A stretch of 61,756 nt of DNA from UBA2402 sp037139735 (GTDB taxonomy: Bacteria; Planctomycetota; Phycisphaerae; Phycisphaerales; UBA1924), in NCBI GenBank assembly GCA_037139735.1, contig JBAXFU010000007.1, forward strand, positions 1 to 61,756. The letters run 5' to 3'. The notes under the pieces are model-generated. The model had not been told where the DNA came from, searched no databases, and saw only the letters and a program-made list of their open reading frames with translations. A program made the position numbers and the translations under genes. Positions 1 to 8,262 of the stretch are shown here, in pieces (the first letter of the stretch is position 1; the number at the start of each line of letters is the position of its first letter).

Positions 1-300
1 CAACCCCTGCGGCAGCGTCACCAGCGATCTCGCCACGCTCGCCCTCAACGTCCCGCCGGCGATCACCTCGCAGCCCGTCTCGGTCGCCACGTGCGTCGGA
101 TCGAGCGCCGGCTTCAGCGTCGCCGCCACCGGCACGCCCCCGCCGACCTTCCAGTGGCAACGCAACGGCGTCAACATCGCCGGCGCCACCGCGTCCTCCT
201 TCGCCATTCTCTCGGTCGTCGAGGCCGACGGCGCGAGCTACTCCTGCGTCGTCACCAACGCCTGCGGCAGCGTCACGAGTTCGGTCGCCACGCTGACCGC
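1..300 (+). repeat. Copy A of a 765-bp higher-order Ig repeat
   Basis: Bases 1-300 match bases 766-1065 with about 16 mismatches by eye (about 95%). The 765-bp offset equals three Ig units of 85 codons. Similarity drops sharply after about 300/1065. Confidence 0.85.
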
Positions 301-2497
301 GAGGACCGCGCCGGTCATCACCACCCAGCCCGTCGCCGCCACGCCGTGCCCCGGCAGTTCCGCCACCTTCTGGGTGGTCGTCTCCGGCCCCGGGCCTCTT
401 TCCTACCAGTGGCGAAAGGCGGGTGTTCCGATCTCGGGCGCCACCGGTCCGACCTATGCGATCCTGGGGGCGAGCTCGCGGGACGTGTCCGACTACTCCT
501 GCGTCGTCACCAACTCGTGCGGCAGCGTCGCCAGTTCCCGGGCCGCGCTGACGCTCGGCGCCGCACCCTCCATCACCTCGCAGCCAGTCAACGTCGGCGC
601 ATGCCCCGGCGGTTCGGCCACCTTCCAGATCGTCGCCACGGGCAACGGACCGCTGACCTATCAGTGGCGCAAGGCGGGCGTCAACATCGCCGGAGCCACC
701 AACGCGGCCTTCGTGATCGCCGCGGCCTCCTCGAGCGATGTCGCCTCGTACTCCTGCGTGGTCGCCAACCCCTGCGGCAGCGTCACCAGCGATCTCGCCA
801 CGCTCGCCCTCAACGTCCCGGCGGCGATCACCTCGCAGCCAGTCTCGGTCGCCACGTGCGTCGGGTCGAGCGCCGGGTTCAGCGTCGCCGCCACCGGCAC
901 GCCCCAGCCGACCTTCCAGTGGCGACGCAACGGCGTCAACATCGCCGGCGCCACCGCGTCCACCTTGGCCATTCCCTCGGTCGTCGCGGGCGACGCCGCG
1001 GGCTACTCCTGCGTCGTCACCAACGTCTGCGGGAGCGTCACGAGTTCGGTCGCCACGCTGACCGTCAGGACCGCGCCGGCGATCGTCACGCAGCCCGCGT
1101 CGGTCGCCGCCTGCCTGGGCCGTCCCGCCACCTTCTCGGTGGGCGTCACCGGCGCGACGCCGCTTTCGTATCAGTGGCGGAGGAACGGCGTGAACATCCC
1201 GGGAGCCACGGCGTCGATCTTCTCGATCGCCGCGACATCGCTCTCCGATCTGGCCGCCTACTCGTGCGTCGTCGCCAACAGCTGCGGTTCGGCCACCACC
1301 CAGGCGGCGACGCTTTCACAGGCCACGGTCCCCGTCAACGACGACATTTCCGGCGAACTGCCGCTCACGATCGGCGTGGCACAGTCGGGCGACACGTGCG
1401 CCGCGACGCTCGACTCCGCCGCGGGCCAGTGCGACGGACAGGCCGTCACCGCGCCGGGCGTCTGGTATCGCCTCGCCGGCGACGGCACTCGCATCACCGT
1501 CTCGCTCTGCGGCAGTTCCTTCGACACGCGGCTGTCGATCTACTGCGGCGATATCGGATCGCCGACGTGCGTCGCTGGCAACGACAACGCCTGCGGCCAG
1601 TCGTCAAGCGTGACGTTCTGCGCCCAGGACGGAGGCACCTATCACGTGCTTGTCCACGGTGCGGGCGGAGCCACCGGCGCGTTCATCGTCATCGCCACCA
1701 GCGACGCGACGCCGTGCTCGCCCACGGTGCGATGCGTGCCCGTCGGGGCGTGCTGCACCACCGACGCCTGCGAGCAACTGACGACCGTCGCGTGCGCCGC
1801 GGCCGGCGGAACCTATCTGGGCGACGGCACGTCATGCGCCGTCGACTCCTACGCCGTGAGCGCCGCCTCGAGGGACGCCTTGCCCATCTCGATTCCCGAC
1901 ATGTCGGGCACGACCCCGGGCCAGGTCTCCTCCGGTTTGCGCATTCGCGGATCGGGCGCCGCGGTCTCCTCGCTCGCCGTGTCGGTGGGGCTCACCCACG
2001 CCTCCGTCGGGGATCTGATCGCGACGCTCCGCAAGGACACCACCATCGTGACGCTCTTCAAACGCGTCGGCGGTCGCAACCAGCTCGACGGCACGTACGT
2101 CTTCGACGACGCGGCGACCGAGCCATTCGCCGATGCCTCGGTCGTCCGGTCGCCCGTGGCCGGAGGGATCTACGCGCCGCTCGATTCGTTGGCGCAATTC
2201 AACGGCATGCCGCTGGACGGCACGTGGATCCTCACCGTCACCGATCAGTCGCCCGAGTACGCCGGACGCATCGGCTCCTTCTCGGTGGGCGTCGTCGATC
2301 GGACGCCCGCGTGCGGGTCGTGTCCTTCCTGCGCGGCCGACTACAACAAGGACGGCGGCGTCGACTTCGACGACCTCGGCGCGTTCTTCGACGAGTGGCA
2401 GGCGTCGGGGGGGTGCGCCGACCTCAATCAGGACGGGGGCGTGGACTTCGGCGACCTCGAGGCGTTCATGCACACGTGGGAGGCGGGCGGGTGCTGA
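2..2497 (+). CDS. Secreted Ig-repeat / P-domain / dockerin-like protein (5' truncated by window edge)
   Basis: The frame is open from the first bases of the window, so the N-terminus and any signal peptide are missing. The visible 831 residues show about five Ig-like domains of roughly 85 residues (to about position 1335), each with a Tyr-Gln-Trp core and a Tyr-Ser-Cys pair. A PPC-like beta domain follows (about 1336-1710), then a Cys-rich stretch with a GACC motif, then a proprotein-convertase-type P domain (about 1855-2310). It ends in two EF-hand-like dockerin repeats of the form D-x-N-x-D-G-G-V-D-F, with the final residues GGC. Ig and P domains usually mediate adhesion or stability, and dockerin-like tails are common on secreted planctomycete proteins. 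A surface-attached or cell-wall role is inferred; no enzymatic domain is visible. It converges with the exporter operon on the other strand. Confidence 0.85.
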   Translation, partial: NPCGSVTSDLATLALNVPPAITSQPVSVATCVGSSAGFSVAATGTPPPTFQWQRNGVNIAGATASSFAILSVVEADGASYSCVVTNACGSVTSSVATLTARTAPVITTQPVAATPCPGSSATFWVVVSGPGPLSYQWRKAGVPISGATGPTYAILGASSRDVSDYSCVVTNSCGSVASSRAALTLGAAPSITSQPVNVGACPGGSATFQIVATGNGPLTYQWRKAGVNIAGATNAAFVIAAASSSDVASYSCVVANPCGSVTSDLATLALNVPAAITSQPVSVATCVGSSAGFSVAATGTPQPTFQWRRNGVNIAGATASTLAIPSVVAGDAAGYSCVVTNVCGSVTSSVATLTVRTAPAIVTQPASVAACLGRPATFSVGVTGATPLSYQWRRNGVNIPGATASIFSIAATSLSDLAAYSCVVANSCGSATTQAATLSQATVPVNDDISGELPLTIGVAQSGDTCAATLDSAAGQCDGQAVTAPGVWYRLAGDGTRITVSLCGSSFDTRLSIYCGDIGSPTCVAGNDNACGQSSSVTFCAQDGGTYHVLVHGAGGATGAFIVIATSDATPCSPTVRCVPVGACCTTDACEQLTTVACAAAGGTYLGDGTSCAVDSYAVSAASRDALPISIPDMSGTTPGQVSSGLRIRGSGAAVSSLAVSVGLTHASVGDLIATLRKDTTIVTLFKRVGGRNQLDGTYVFDDAATEPFADASVVRSPVAGGIYAPLDSLAQFNGMPLDGTWILTVTDQSPEYAGRIGSFSVGVVDRTPACGSCPSCAADYNKDGGVDFDDLGAFFDEWQASGGCADLNQDGGVDFGDLEAFMHTWEAGGC
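766..1065 (+). repeat. Copy B of the 765-bp higher-order Ig repeat
   Basis: Partner of bases 1-300. Most differences sit in the last third, in codons near the second conserved Cys. This fits a recent three-domain duplication or gene conversion inside the Ig array. Confidence 0.85.
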
Positions 2498-2537
2498 CGC
2501 CTCCGGTCGCGGCGATCGCGAGCGTTCGCGATCTGGT

Positions 2538-4001
2538 TCACTGGCAGTCGGGCGTCTCCCAGCCGCCTCCGAGCGCCTTGTAGACGGCGATGAGACTGCG
2601 CGTCACGCCGATCTCGCTCTGCACGTGCTGGTCCTTGAGGTCGTAGAGGGCACGCTGCGTCTCCAGCACGTCGAGAAAGTCGCCGATGCCGCTGCGGTAG
2701 CGGTCGGTCGCCAGTTGCAGGGCCCGCGACGAGGCCTCCGCGCCTTCGCCCAGCGCTCGGCGACGCGCCTGCTCCTGGATGAACTGCGTCAGGCCGTTCT
2801 CCACTTCCTCGAAGGCCGTCAGCACCGTGCGCTCGTACGACGCCAGGGCCTGCTCCTCGCGTGCGTTGGCGGCCTCGATGCGGTTGCGGACGCGGCCCGC
2901 ATCGAAGAGGTTCCACCGCACCGCCGGGCCGATGCTCCAGAAGCGGCTGTTCATGTCGGGCAGCGCATCGAGTTCGCCGCTCTGGAAGCCGAAACTTCCG
3001 GTCAGCGAGAACCGCGGGAAGAGATCGGCCGTCGCCACGCCGATGCGGGCCGTCGCCGCGGCGATGTCCTGCTCGGCCCGGCGGATATCGGGTCGCCGAC
3101 GCAGCAGGTCGGAGGGAAGGCCCACCGGCAGCTCCGCGGGGGGCGACGGGATCGCGGCCGTGGGCGACAACTCCGCGAGCAGCGACCCGGGTTCCTGACC
3201 GAGCAGCACGCCCAGGCGGTAGGCCGCCGCACGCTCGCCCACCCGAAGGGGCGGGCGTTGCGACTGGCGGCTGGCGAGTTGCGCCGCGGCCTGCTCGACC
3301 TGCAGCTGCGACGAGATGCCCGCCTGGCTGAGCGACTTGGTGAGTTCGAGCGTCTCGAGTTGGGCCTGAACGGTGCGGCCGTTGAGGTCGATGCGTTGCT
3401 GGAAGCCGCGGAGCTCGACGTAGTTGCGGGCCACCTCGGCCGCGAGCGTGACGAGCGTGTCGCGCCTTGCCTCCTCGGCGGCGGCAAGGGTCGCGTCGGC
3501 CGCCTCGACGGCGCGGCGGACCCCGCCGAAGACGTCGATCTCCCAACTCGCGTCGAGCCCGACCTCGAAGAGGTTCTGCGGGTCGCTGGGGGCGGGGAAG
3601 CCTCGGCCGGTGGTTTCGCTCTCGCGACGACGCGTCGCGCCGCCGTTGGCATCGAGGGTGGGAAGCCGGGCGGCGGCCTCGATGCCGCGGAGGGCGCGGG
3701 CCTCGCGCACGCGTGCGGCGGCGATGCGAAGGTCCTGGTTGCCCGCGACGGCCCGTGCGACGAGGGAATCGAGCACCGGGTCGCGGAAGACGGTCCACCA
3801 CGCGGCCATCGTCGCCGGGGCGGTCGCCACGGGCCTGAGTTCGGGCGCGGCGACATCGACGTCCGCCCCCGCGAGCGAGGCGAACGAGTCGGCCTTGACG
3901 GGCGAGGGCGGCGTCTTGCGATCGGGCCCGACGGTGCAGCCGGCCACGAGGACCGAGGCGGCGAGGAGGGCGGCGGGCGTGGTGTGCGTGGGTCGTGTCA
4001 T
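2538..4001 (-). CDS. NodT/OprM-type outer-membrane efflux lipoprotein
   Basis: Outer-membrane channel of a tripartite exporter, 487 aa, normal length for the TolC/NodT class. The N-terminus is a lipoprotein signal with a VAGC lipobox (Cys about residue 22) followed by TVGPD, typical of OprM-like proteins. Two internally similar outer-membrane-efflux halves follow, including the RPDIRRAEQ segment of the family and long helical stretches. The ATG at 4001 was chosen because it places the signal peptide at the N-terminus; the frame is open further upstream. It is the last gene of a five-gene minus-strand operon, 58 bp after the HlyD-type gene, so it probably supplies the exit duct for the ABC pump encoded there. 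The substrate cannot be read from sequence. Confidence 0.9.
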   Translation of the reverse strand: MTRPTHTTPAALLAASVLVAGCTVGPDRKTPPSPVKADSFASLAGADVDVAAPELRPVATAPATMAAWWTVFRDPVLDSLVARAVAGNQDLRIAAARVREARALRGIEAAARLPTLDANGGATRRRESETTGRGFPAPSDPQNLFEVGLDASWEIDVFGGVRRAVEAADATLAAAEEARRDTLVTLAAEVARNYVELRGFQQRIDLNGRTVQAQLETLELTKSLSQAGISSQLQVEQAAAQLASRQSQRPPLRVGERAAAYRLGVLLGQEPGSLLAELSPTAAIPSPPAELPVGLPSDLLRRRPDIRRAEQDIAAATARIGVATADLFPRFSLTGSFGFQSGELDALPDMNSRFWSIGPAVRWNLFDAGRVRNRIEAANAREEQALASYERTVLTAFEEVENGLTQFIQEQARRRALGEGAEASSRALQLATDRYRSGIGDFLDVLETQRALYDLKDQHVQSEIGVTRSLIAVYKALGGGWETPDCQ

Positions 4002-4059
4002 GGGCGTGCGTGCTTTCGTCGATTGTCGAAACGGAGCGTGCGGCACGTGCGAAGAGCCG

Positions 4060-5163
4060 TCAGGAACGCGGCGAAGGCGAGTTCGGGGCGGGGGCGGCGT
4101 CGGACGCTCCCGCGTTCGATGCATCGTCGATGTACACGTCGACCTGCTGGCCGACGAAGACCGGCAACGTGCCCGGCTCGAAGGCGAAGATGATCTGCAG
4201 CACGCGGGTGTCGACGCGTTCCTGGCTGTCGCCCGTCAGGCTCCGCTTGGGGAGCACATAGGGCTCGAAGCGGACGAAGCGGAGCGGGAACGTGATGTCC
4301 TTGTTGCCCTTCACGAAGGCGGTGGCGGGCGCGCCGGGCTTCACTCGCCACGCCTCGTGCTCGTCGATGTCGGTGCGCACGTGCAGCGGGCTGACGGTGC
4401 CGACCATCATGAGGGGCTGAAGGGTCGCGCCCGCCGACGCGAACTCGCCGGCCCGGATGTTCACCTGAAGCACGCGGCCCGCCACGGGCGAGCGGACCAG
4501 GCGACGCTCGATCTCGGTGCGGGCCTGCGCCACGGCCGCCTTGGCCTGCGAGGCCTCGCTCTCGGCCACGGCGATGTCCGGCGCCCACGTGCCCGCCTCG
4601 AGCAGGCGAAGATCGGCCTGGGCCGCCCTGAACCTCGCTTCGGCCGCCTGCACGGCGAATCGACGGCGGGAGAGATCGTCCGCGCTGACGGCGCGAGGGT
4701 CGGTGACGTGTTCGAACTTCGCGAGCTGCGCCCGCATGTCGGCCAGGTCGGCCTCGGCGAGGGCGACCCTCGCTTCCACGGGCGGAATCTGCTCCTGCCG
4801 CGTGCCCGCGCGAAGGCGGACCACCTTCTGCTCCGCAACGGCGGCGGCGGCCTCGCGAACGCCCAGTTCGGCCCGTTGCGGCGCGTCCTCGAGCTGAAAG
4901 AGTGGCGAGCCCGCCTCGATGGCGTCGCCCGGCGTCACCATCACCTTCGTCACCAGCGCGCCCACCGGCGACCCGACGCCGATGTTCTGCGAGCTGGACT
5001 CGATGAGGCCCGCCCCGGCGACGAAGGTCTGGTAGGGCGAGCGGGGGGGCTGGATCGCCGGGGGCTGGGGGATCGGCGGGCGAGAGCTCTGCACCACGGT
5101 GTAGGCCGCCACGGCCATGCCCGCGATGGCCAAGAGGGGCACGAGGAAGGTCCTGATCATCAT
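4060..5163 (-). CDS. HlyD-family membrane fusion protein (DevB/YbhG-like)
   Basis: Periplasmic adaptor linking the inner-membrane ABC pump to the outer-membrane channel; 367 aa. It has one N-terminal transmembrane helix (about residues 5-22), a split lipoyl/barrel-sandwich domain (first half near IGVGSPVGALVTKV, second half near RSPVAGRVLQV) and an Ala/Glu/Arg-rich coiled-coil hairpin between them. A beta-barrel region and a disordered Ala/Pro/Ser tail follow. The start ATG overlaps the stop of the ATPase gene in an ATGATGA arrangement, which supports this start and translational coupling. Membership of the DevB/YbhG group, which pairs with FtsX-type ABC exporters, is inferred from architecture and neighbours. 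Confidence 0.9.
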   Translation of the reverse strand: MMIRTFLVPLLAIAGMAVAAYTVVQSSRPPIPQPPAIQPPRSPYQTFVAGAGLIESSSQNIGVGSPVGALVTKVMVTPGDAIEAGSPLFQLEDAPQRAELGVREAAAAVAEQKVVRLRAGTRQEQIPPVEARVALAEADLADMRAQLAKFEHVTDPRAVSADDLSRRRFAVQAAEARFRAAQADLRLLEAGTWAPDIAVAESEASQAKAAVAQARTEIERRLVRSPVAGRVLQVNIRAGEFASAGATLQPLMMVGTVSPLHVRTDIDEHEAWRVKPGAPATAFVKGNKDITFPLRFVRFEPYVLPKRSLTGDSQERVDTRVLQIIFAFEPGTLPVFVGQQVDVYIDDASNAGASDAAPAPNSPSPRS

Positions 5164-5960
5164 CGTCCTGCTCCCGCGTTCTCGCCGTGGGCCGCCACCT
5201 TGTGCCCGCTGCCGGCGGTGATCCGCATGATGTGTCCGTCGTCCATCTCCGCGATGCGGTCCGCGAACTCGAAGATGCGCTGGTCGTGCGTCACGACCAC
5301 GAGCGACAGTTCGTGCGCCGAGGCGACCTGCCGCAGCAGCTCCATCACCTTCTGCCCCGTCACGTGGTCGAGCGCGCTGGTGGGCTCGTCGCACACCAGC
5401 AGCCGCGGCTGGTGCACCAGGGCGCGGGCGATGGCCACCCGCTGCTGCTGGCCCCCCGAGAGGCGGCTGGGAATGTCGTTGACGCGCTCGCCCAGGCCGA
5501 CCTGCGCGAGCATGTCCTTGGCCGCCTTCATCGCCTTGGCCCGCGGCGACCCGTTGATCAGCATCGGCACCGAGACGTTCTCGGCGATGGTGAGCGTGGG
5601 GATGAGGTTGAAGGCCTGGAAGACGAACCCGACGTTCCGCCCGCGGAAGGAGGTCTTGGCGTCCGAACGCATGCGGGAGAAGTCCTCTCCCAGCACGGTG
5701 CACTCGCCCCCGTCGCGGTCGAGCACGCCCGCGATGACGGAGATGAGCGTCGTCTTCCCGCAGCCCGAGGGGCCCACGAGCATGAGCAGTTCGCCGCAGC
5801 GCACGTCGATGTCGACCCCGCGGAGCGCCTTCACGGCCGAGTTGCCCGCGCCGTAGGTCTTGGTGACGCCGCGGCATCGCACGGCGATCTCGCGGCCCGG
5901 CGACGCGTCCGGCGAGGTGGGTGCGTTGATGGTCGGAGTGGGGGTCATGCGGTCGATCAT
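5160..5960 (-). CDS. ABC exporter ATP-binding protein (MacB/DevA/LolD type)
   Basis: ATPase subunit that powers the exporter; 266 aa. The Walker A motif GPSGCGKTT, Q-loop in VGFVFQAFNLIP, signature LSGGQQQRVA, Walker B LLVCDEPTSALD and switch His in VVVTHD are all intact. The extra lead before the ABC domain (about 30 residues) is disordered, and a second ATG at 5948 is an alternative start. No strong Shine-Dalgarno sequence is visible for either. It lies between the permease gene (13-bp gap) and the fusion-protein gene (4-bp overlap). The family acts by mechanotransmission with FtsX-type permeases rather than by forming a channel. Confidence 0.93.
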   Translation of the reverse strand: MIDRMTPTPTINAPTSPDASPGREIAVRCRGVTKTYGAGNSAVKALRGVDIDVRCGELLMLVGPSGCGKTTLISVIAGVLDRDGGECTVLGEDFSRMRSDAKTSFRGRNVGFVFQAFNLIPTLTIAENVSVPMLINGSPRAKAMKAAKDMLAQVGLGERVNDIPSRLSGGQQQRVAIARALVHQPRLLVCDEPTSALDHVTGQKVMELLRQVASAHELSLVVVTHDQRIFEFADRIAEMDDGHIMRITAGSGHKVAAHGENAGAGR

Positions 5961-5973
5961 CCCTGGAGGTCGT

Positions 5974-7134
5974 TCATCCCTTGAAGACGATGGCGGGCTC
6001 GAGTCTCATCACCTTGCGGATGCTGAGCATGGCGGCGAGCATGGTGATGATCACCACCGCGCAGAAGGCCACCACCAGCAGTTGCCACGTCAGGCGGAAG
6101 GCCAGCGGCGTGCCCGCCATCGACCGGCCGAACCACGCCGCCGCGCCGATGCCCAGCCCGTAGCCCACGACCGCGACGCTCACCGCCTGCAGCAGGATCA
6201 TCCGCAGCAGCGTGCGGTCGGAGGTTCCCATGGCCTTGAGCGTGCCGAGGAAGCGGAGGTTGTCGAGCGTGAAGGAGAAGAACATGAAGCCGGTGATGAG
6301 CGCGCCGATGACGAAGCCCAGGCCCACCGCGATCCCGAAGTTGATGGGAATGCCCGTGTTGTTCACGAAGTACATCACCGTCTTCCACTTGAACTGGTCG
6401 CGGGTGTAGGCGGCCAGCCCCGTCGTTGCGCCGATCCGCTCGCAGAGCGCGTCGTGGTCCTGACCCTCGGCGGCGTTGACGAGGATGAAGGTCAGCTGCT
6501 TGCGCTCTCGCGGGGCGAACTGCGTCGCGCGGCTGTAGGTGGTGTAGATGGTCGGCTGGCTCTGGAAGGAGCGGGTGTTCTGCGAGATGCCCACCACCAC
6601 GCCGCGACGGTCGTTGAGCTCCATCGTGTCGCCGACCTTCAGCGGGACGGGCGTGCCCCCGGGCGTCTCGGGCTTGCGGGCCAGTCGCGTCGAGGCGCCG
6701 ATGGCGTCGACGATCACCGCGTCGGCGCGACGGAGGTCCTCGACCCTGCCCTCGACCATCGACGGCGGCCCGCCGGTGAGCGTGGCGTCGTCGAGCCCGA
6801 TGACGTTGCAGTTCTGGAACTCCCCGTTGTCGAGCCGCACCCGCAGCAGCCCCTTGTAGAGCGGCGCGGCGAAGGCCACCCCGGGCACGCCCCGCACGCG
6901 GTTGAGCGCGGTGGCCTGCATCGGCTTGGTGTCGTCGATGAACTGAACCTTGGGGTCCATCACCCAGATGTCGGGCCCGCCCGCGTCGGTGATCGCCGCG
7001 AAGGTGCGCGACATCAGGCCCACGAAGATCGATCCTTGCTGCGTGATCACCATCGACGCCAGCATCACGCCCAGCACGATGCCGATGTACTTCGCGCGGT
7101 CCCCCAGCAGCATCTTGAGCGCCAGCAGGTTCAT
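5974..7134 (-). CDS. FtsX-family ABC transporter permease
   Basis: Inner-membrane permease of the exporter, 386 aa. One N-terminal transmembrane helix is followed by a large periplasmic MacB_PCD-like domain (about residues 35-260) and three C-terminal helices of the FtsX domain, ending in the RLEPAIVFKG-type tail common in DevC/MacB relatives. The ATG at 7134 overlaps the TetR stop codon (ATGA), which fixes the start. With the ATPase, fusion protein and outer-membrane lipoprotein it forms a complete tripartite system. Confidence 0.9.
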   Translation of the reverse strand: MNLLALKMLLGDRAKYIGIVLGVMLASMVITQQGSIFVGLMSRTFAAITDAGGPDIWVMDPKVQFIDDTKPMQATALNRVRGVPGVAFAAPLYKGLLRVRLDNGEFQNCNVIGLDDATLTGGPPSMVEGRVEDLRRADAVIVDAIGASTRLARKPETPGGTPVPLKVGDTMELNDRRGVVVGISQNTRSFQSQPTIYTTYSRATQFAPRERKQLTFILVNAAEGQDHDALCERIGATTGLAAYTRDQFKWKTVMYFVNNTGIPINFGIAVGLGFVIGALITGFMFFSFTLDNLRFLGTLKAMGTSDRTLLRMILLQAVSVAVVGYGLGIGAAAWFGRSMAGTPLAFRLTWQLLVVAFCAVVIITMLAAMLSIRKVMRLEPAIVFKG

Positions 7135-7823
7135 CGGCGGCGGCCTCCGCCGGGCGTCGCCGCGCCGCGACGCGCCATCCCCTCGATCGCCGCCAGCGTG
7201 AAGCCCGCGATGTGGTCGGCCAGGTCGGCGGTGGTGGTGCCCGTGGCGGGCTGTGTTCCCAGGAGTCGCAGGACCGGCATGCAGTGACGATAGACCAGGC
7301 ACTGCCCGATCACGCCGTGGCAGGCGAGCTTCACGCTCTCGCTCCGCGCCGACCGCTCGCCCATCAGGTCGGCGATCGTCCTCGCCAGCACGCCGAAGGC
7401 CGGGCGGATCATCTCCTCGACCACCGTCTCCAGCGCGTCGGTGGGATCGACCATCTCCCGGGCCATCAGCTTCGCGTGCCACGCCGGACGCCCCTCGCCC
7501 AGCATGCGACGCATCAACGCGTGCACGAAGTGCCGCAGCCGCTCGCGGGCGTCCGTCCCCGCCGGGGCCTCCACGGGATGCAGGTCGCGGGCCGCCGCCA
7601 TCGAGTACCGCAGCGACGCCACGTACAGGCCCTGCTTGTCGCCGAAGTGGTAGTTCACCGAGGCCAGGTTCACGCCCGCCGCGGCGCAGATCTCCCGCAC
7701 CGTCGCATCCCGGAAGCCCCGGTCGGCGAAGACCTCTCCCGCCGCCTCCACCAGGCGCAGCCGCGTGCCCGCCTCGTCGGGCGTTCGTTCCGGCGTCGGG
7801 ATGGGCTTGGCGGCTCGGACCAT
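7131..7823 (-). CDS. TetR-family regulator (CecR/CerR-like), first gene of exporter operon
   Basis: Transcriptional repressor of 230 aa. An N-terminal helix-turn-helix (AGEVFADRGFRDATVREIC... VNYHFGDK) is followed by a C-terminal ligand-binding domain with a DUF1956-like (CerR) layout. The ATG at 7823 is preferred; a TTG at 7847 in the same frame would overlap the palindrome lying just upstream. E. coli CecR (YbiH) likewise heads an HlyD plus ABC operon (ybhGFSR), so autoregulation and control of the exporter are reasonable inferences. The inducing ligand is unknown. Confidence 0.88.
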   Translation of the reverse strand: MVRAAKPIPTPERTPDEAGTRLRLVEAAGEVFADRGFRDATVREICAAAGVNLASVNYHFGDKQGLYVASLRYSMAAARDLHPVEAPAGTDARERLRHFVHALMRRMLGEGRPAWHAKLMAREMVDPTDALETVVEEMIRPAFGVLARTIADLMGERSARSESVKLACHGVIGQCLVYRHCMPVLRLLGTQPATGTTTADLADHIAGFTLAAIEGMARRGAATPGGGRRR

Positions 7824-7842
7824 CGGGGCGGCTCCACGGACG

Positions 7843-7873
7843 TTCAAACAACTGTTTCATACGGATGTTTGAA
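7843..7873. promoter_or_regulatory. Candidate TetR operator (inverted repeat TTCAAACA-N15-TGTTTGAA)
   Basis: A perfect 8-bp inverted repeat (7843-7850 and 7866-7873) lies 20 bp upstream of the TetR ATG and about 50 bp before the divergent plus-strand gene. The spacer holds another AAAC/GTTT pair. It is a local AT-rich island in GC-rich DNA. Binding by the adjacent TetR protein is inferred from position and symmetry. Confidence 0.65.
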
Positions 7874-7921
7874 AGTCAAGAAGGGGCGTCGCCTTCCCGC
7901 TCGCTACCCTTGCGTCACGAC

Positions 7922-8242
7922 ATGGCCAAGCACCACCAGTACCTCACCGGGCATCAGAAGGGCATCGTCAGTCGCTTCTACGCGAGCCAGGACGCCCGCG
8001 TCGTCGTCAAGCTGCAGGAGCTCGCCTCCGATCTCTTCCTCGCCCCCTCCGGCGACGCCGCCGCGAAGAAGTGGGCCACGGTCGAGAAGGAGCTCGCCAA
8101 GACCAACGCCCCCGCCGCGGAGGTCGCCCGCGTCCTGGCCGCCCGCGACCCCAAGGCCCTCGCCGCCCTTCTCGCCCGTCCCGGGCTCTCCGCCGAGCGC
8201 AAGGGCCCCGATCGTCCCGCCTCCGATCGCGACGACGTTTGA
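7922..8242 (+). CDS. Small hypothetical protein, 106 aa
   Basis: The protein begins MAKHHQYLTGHQKGIVSRFY and is soluble, basic and helix-rich, with no signal peptide or membrane segment. The second half (about residues 45-90) is Ala/Lys/Glu-rich and may be helical. It ends 20 bp before uvrB on the same strand and may be cotranscribed with it. Its promoter would sit on or beside the TetR operator. I do not recognise the family; the ordinary composition and tight spacing support a real gene. Confidence 0.7.
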   Translation: MAKHHQYLTGHQKGIVSRFYASQDARVVVKLQELASDLFLAPSGDAAAKKWATVEKELAKTNAPAAEVARVLAARDPKALAALLARPGLSAERKGPDRPASDRDDV

Positions 8243-8262
8243 CCGACTCGCCCAGCCCACCC

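Noticed and set aside
2133..4193. A 686-codon plus-strand ORF over the exporter lipoprotein gene
   Set aside because: Arg/Gly/Ala-rich shadow of the OprM-like gene; no start signal or domain.
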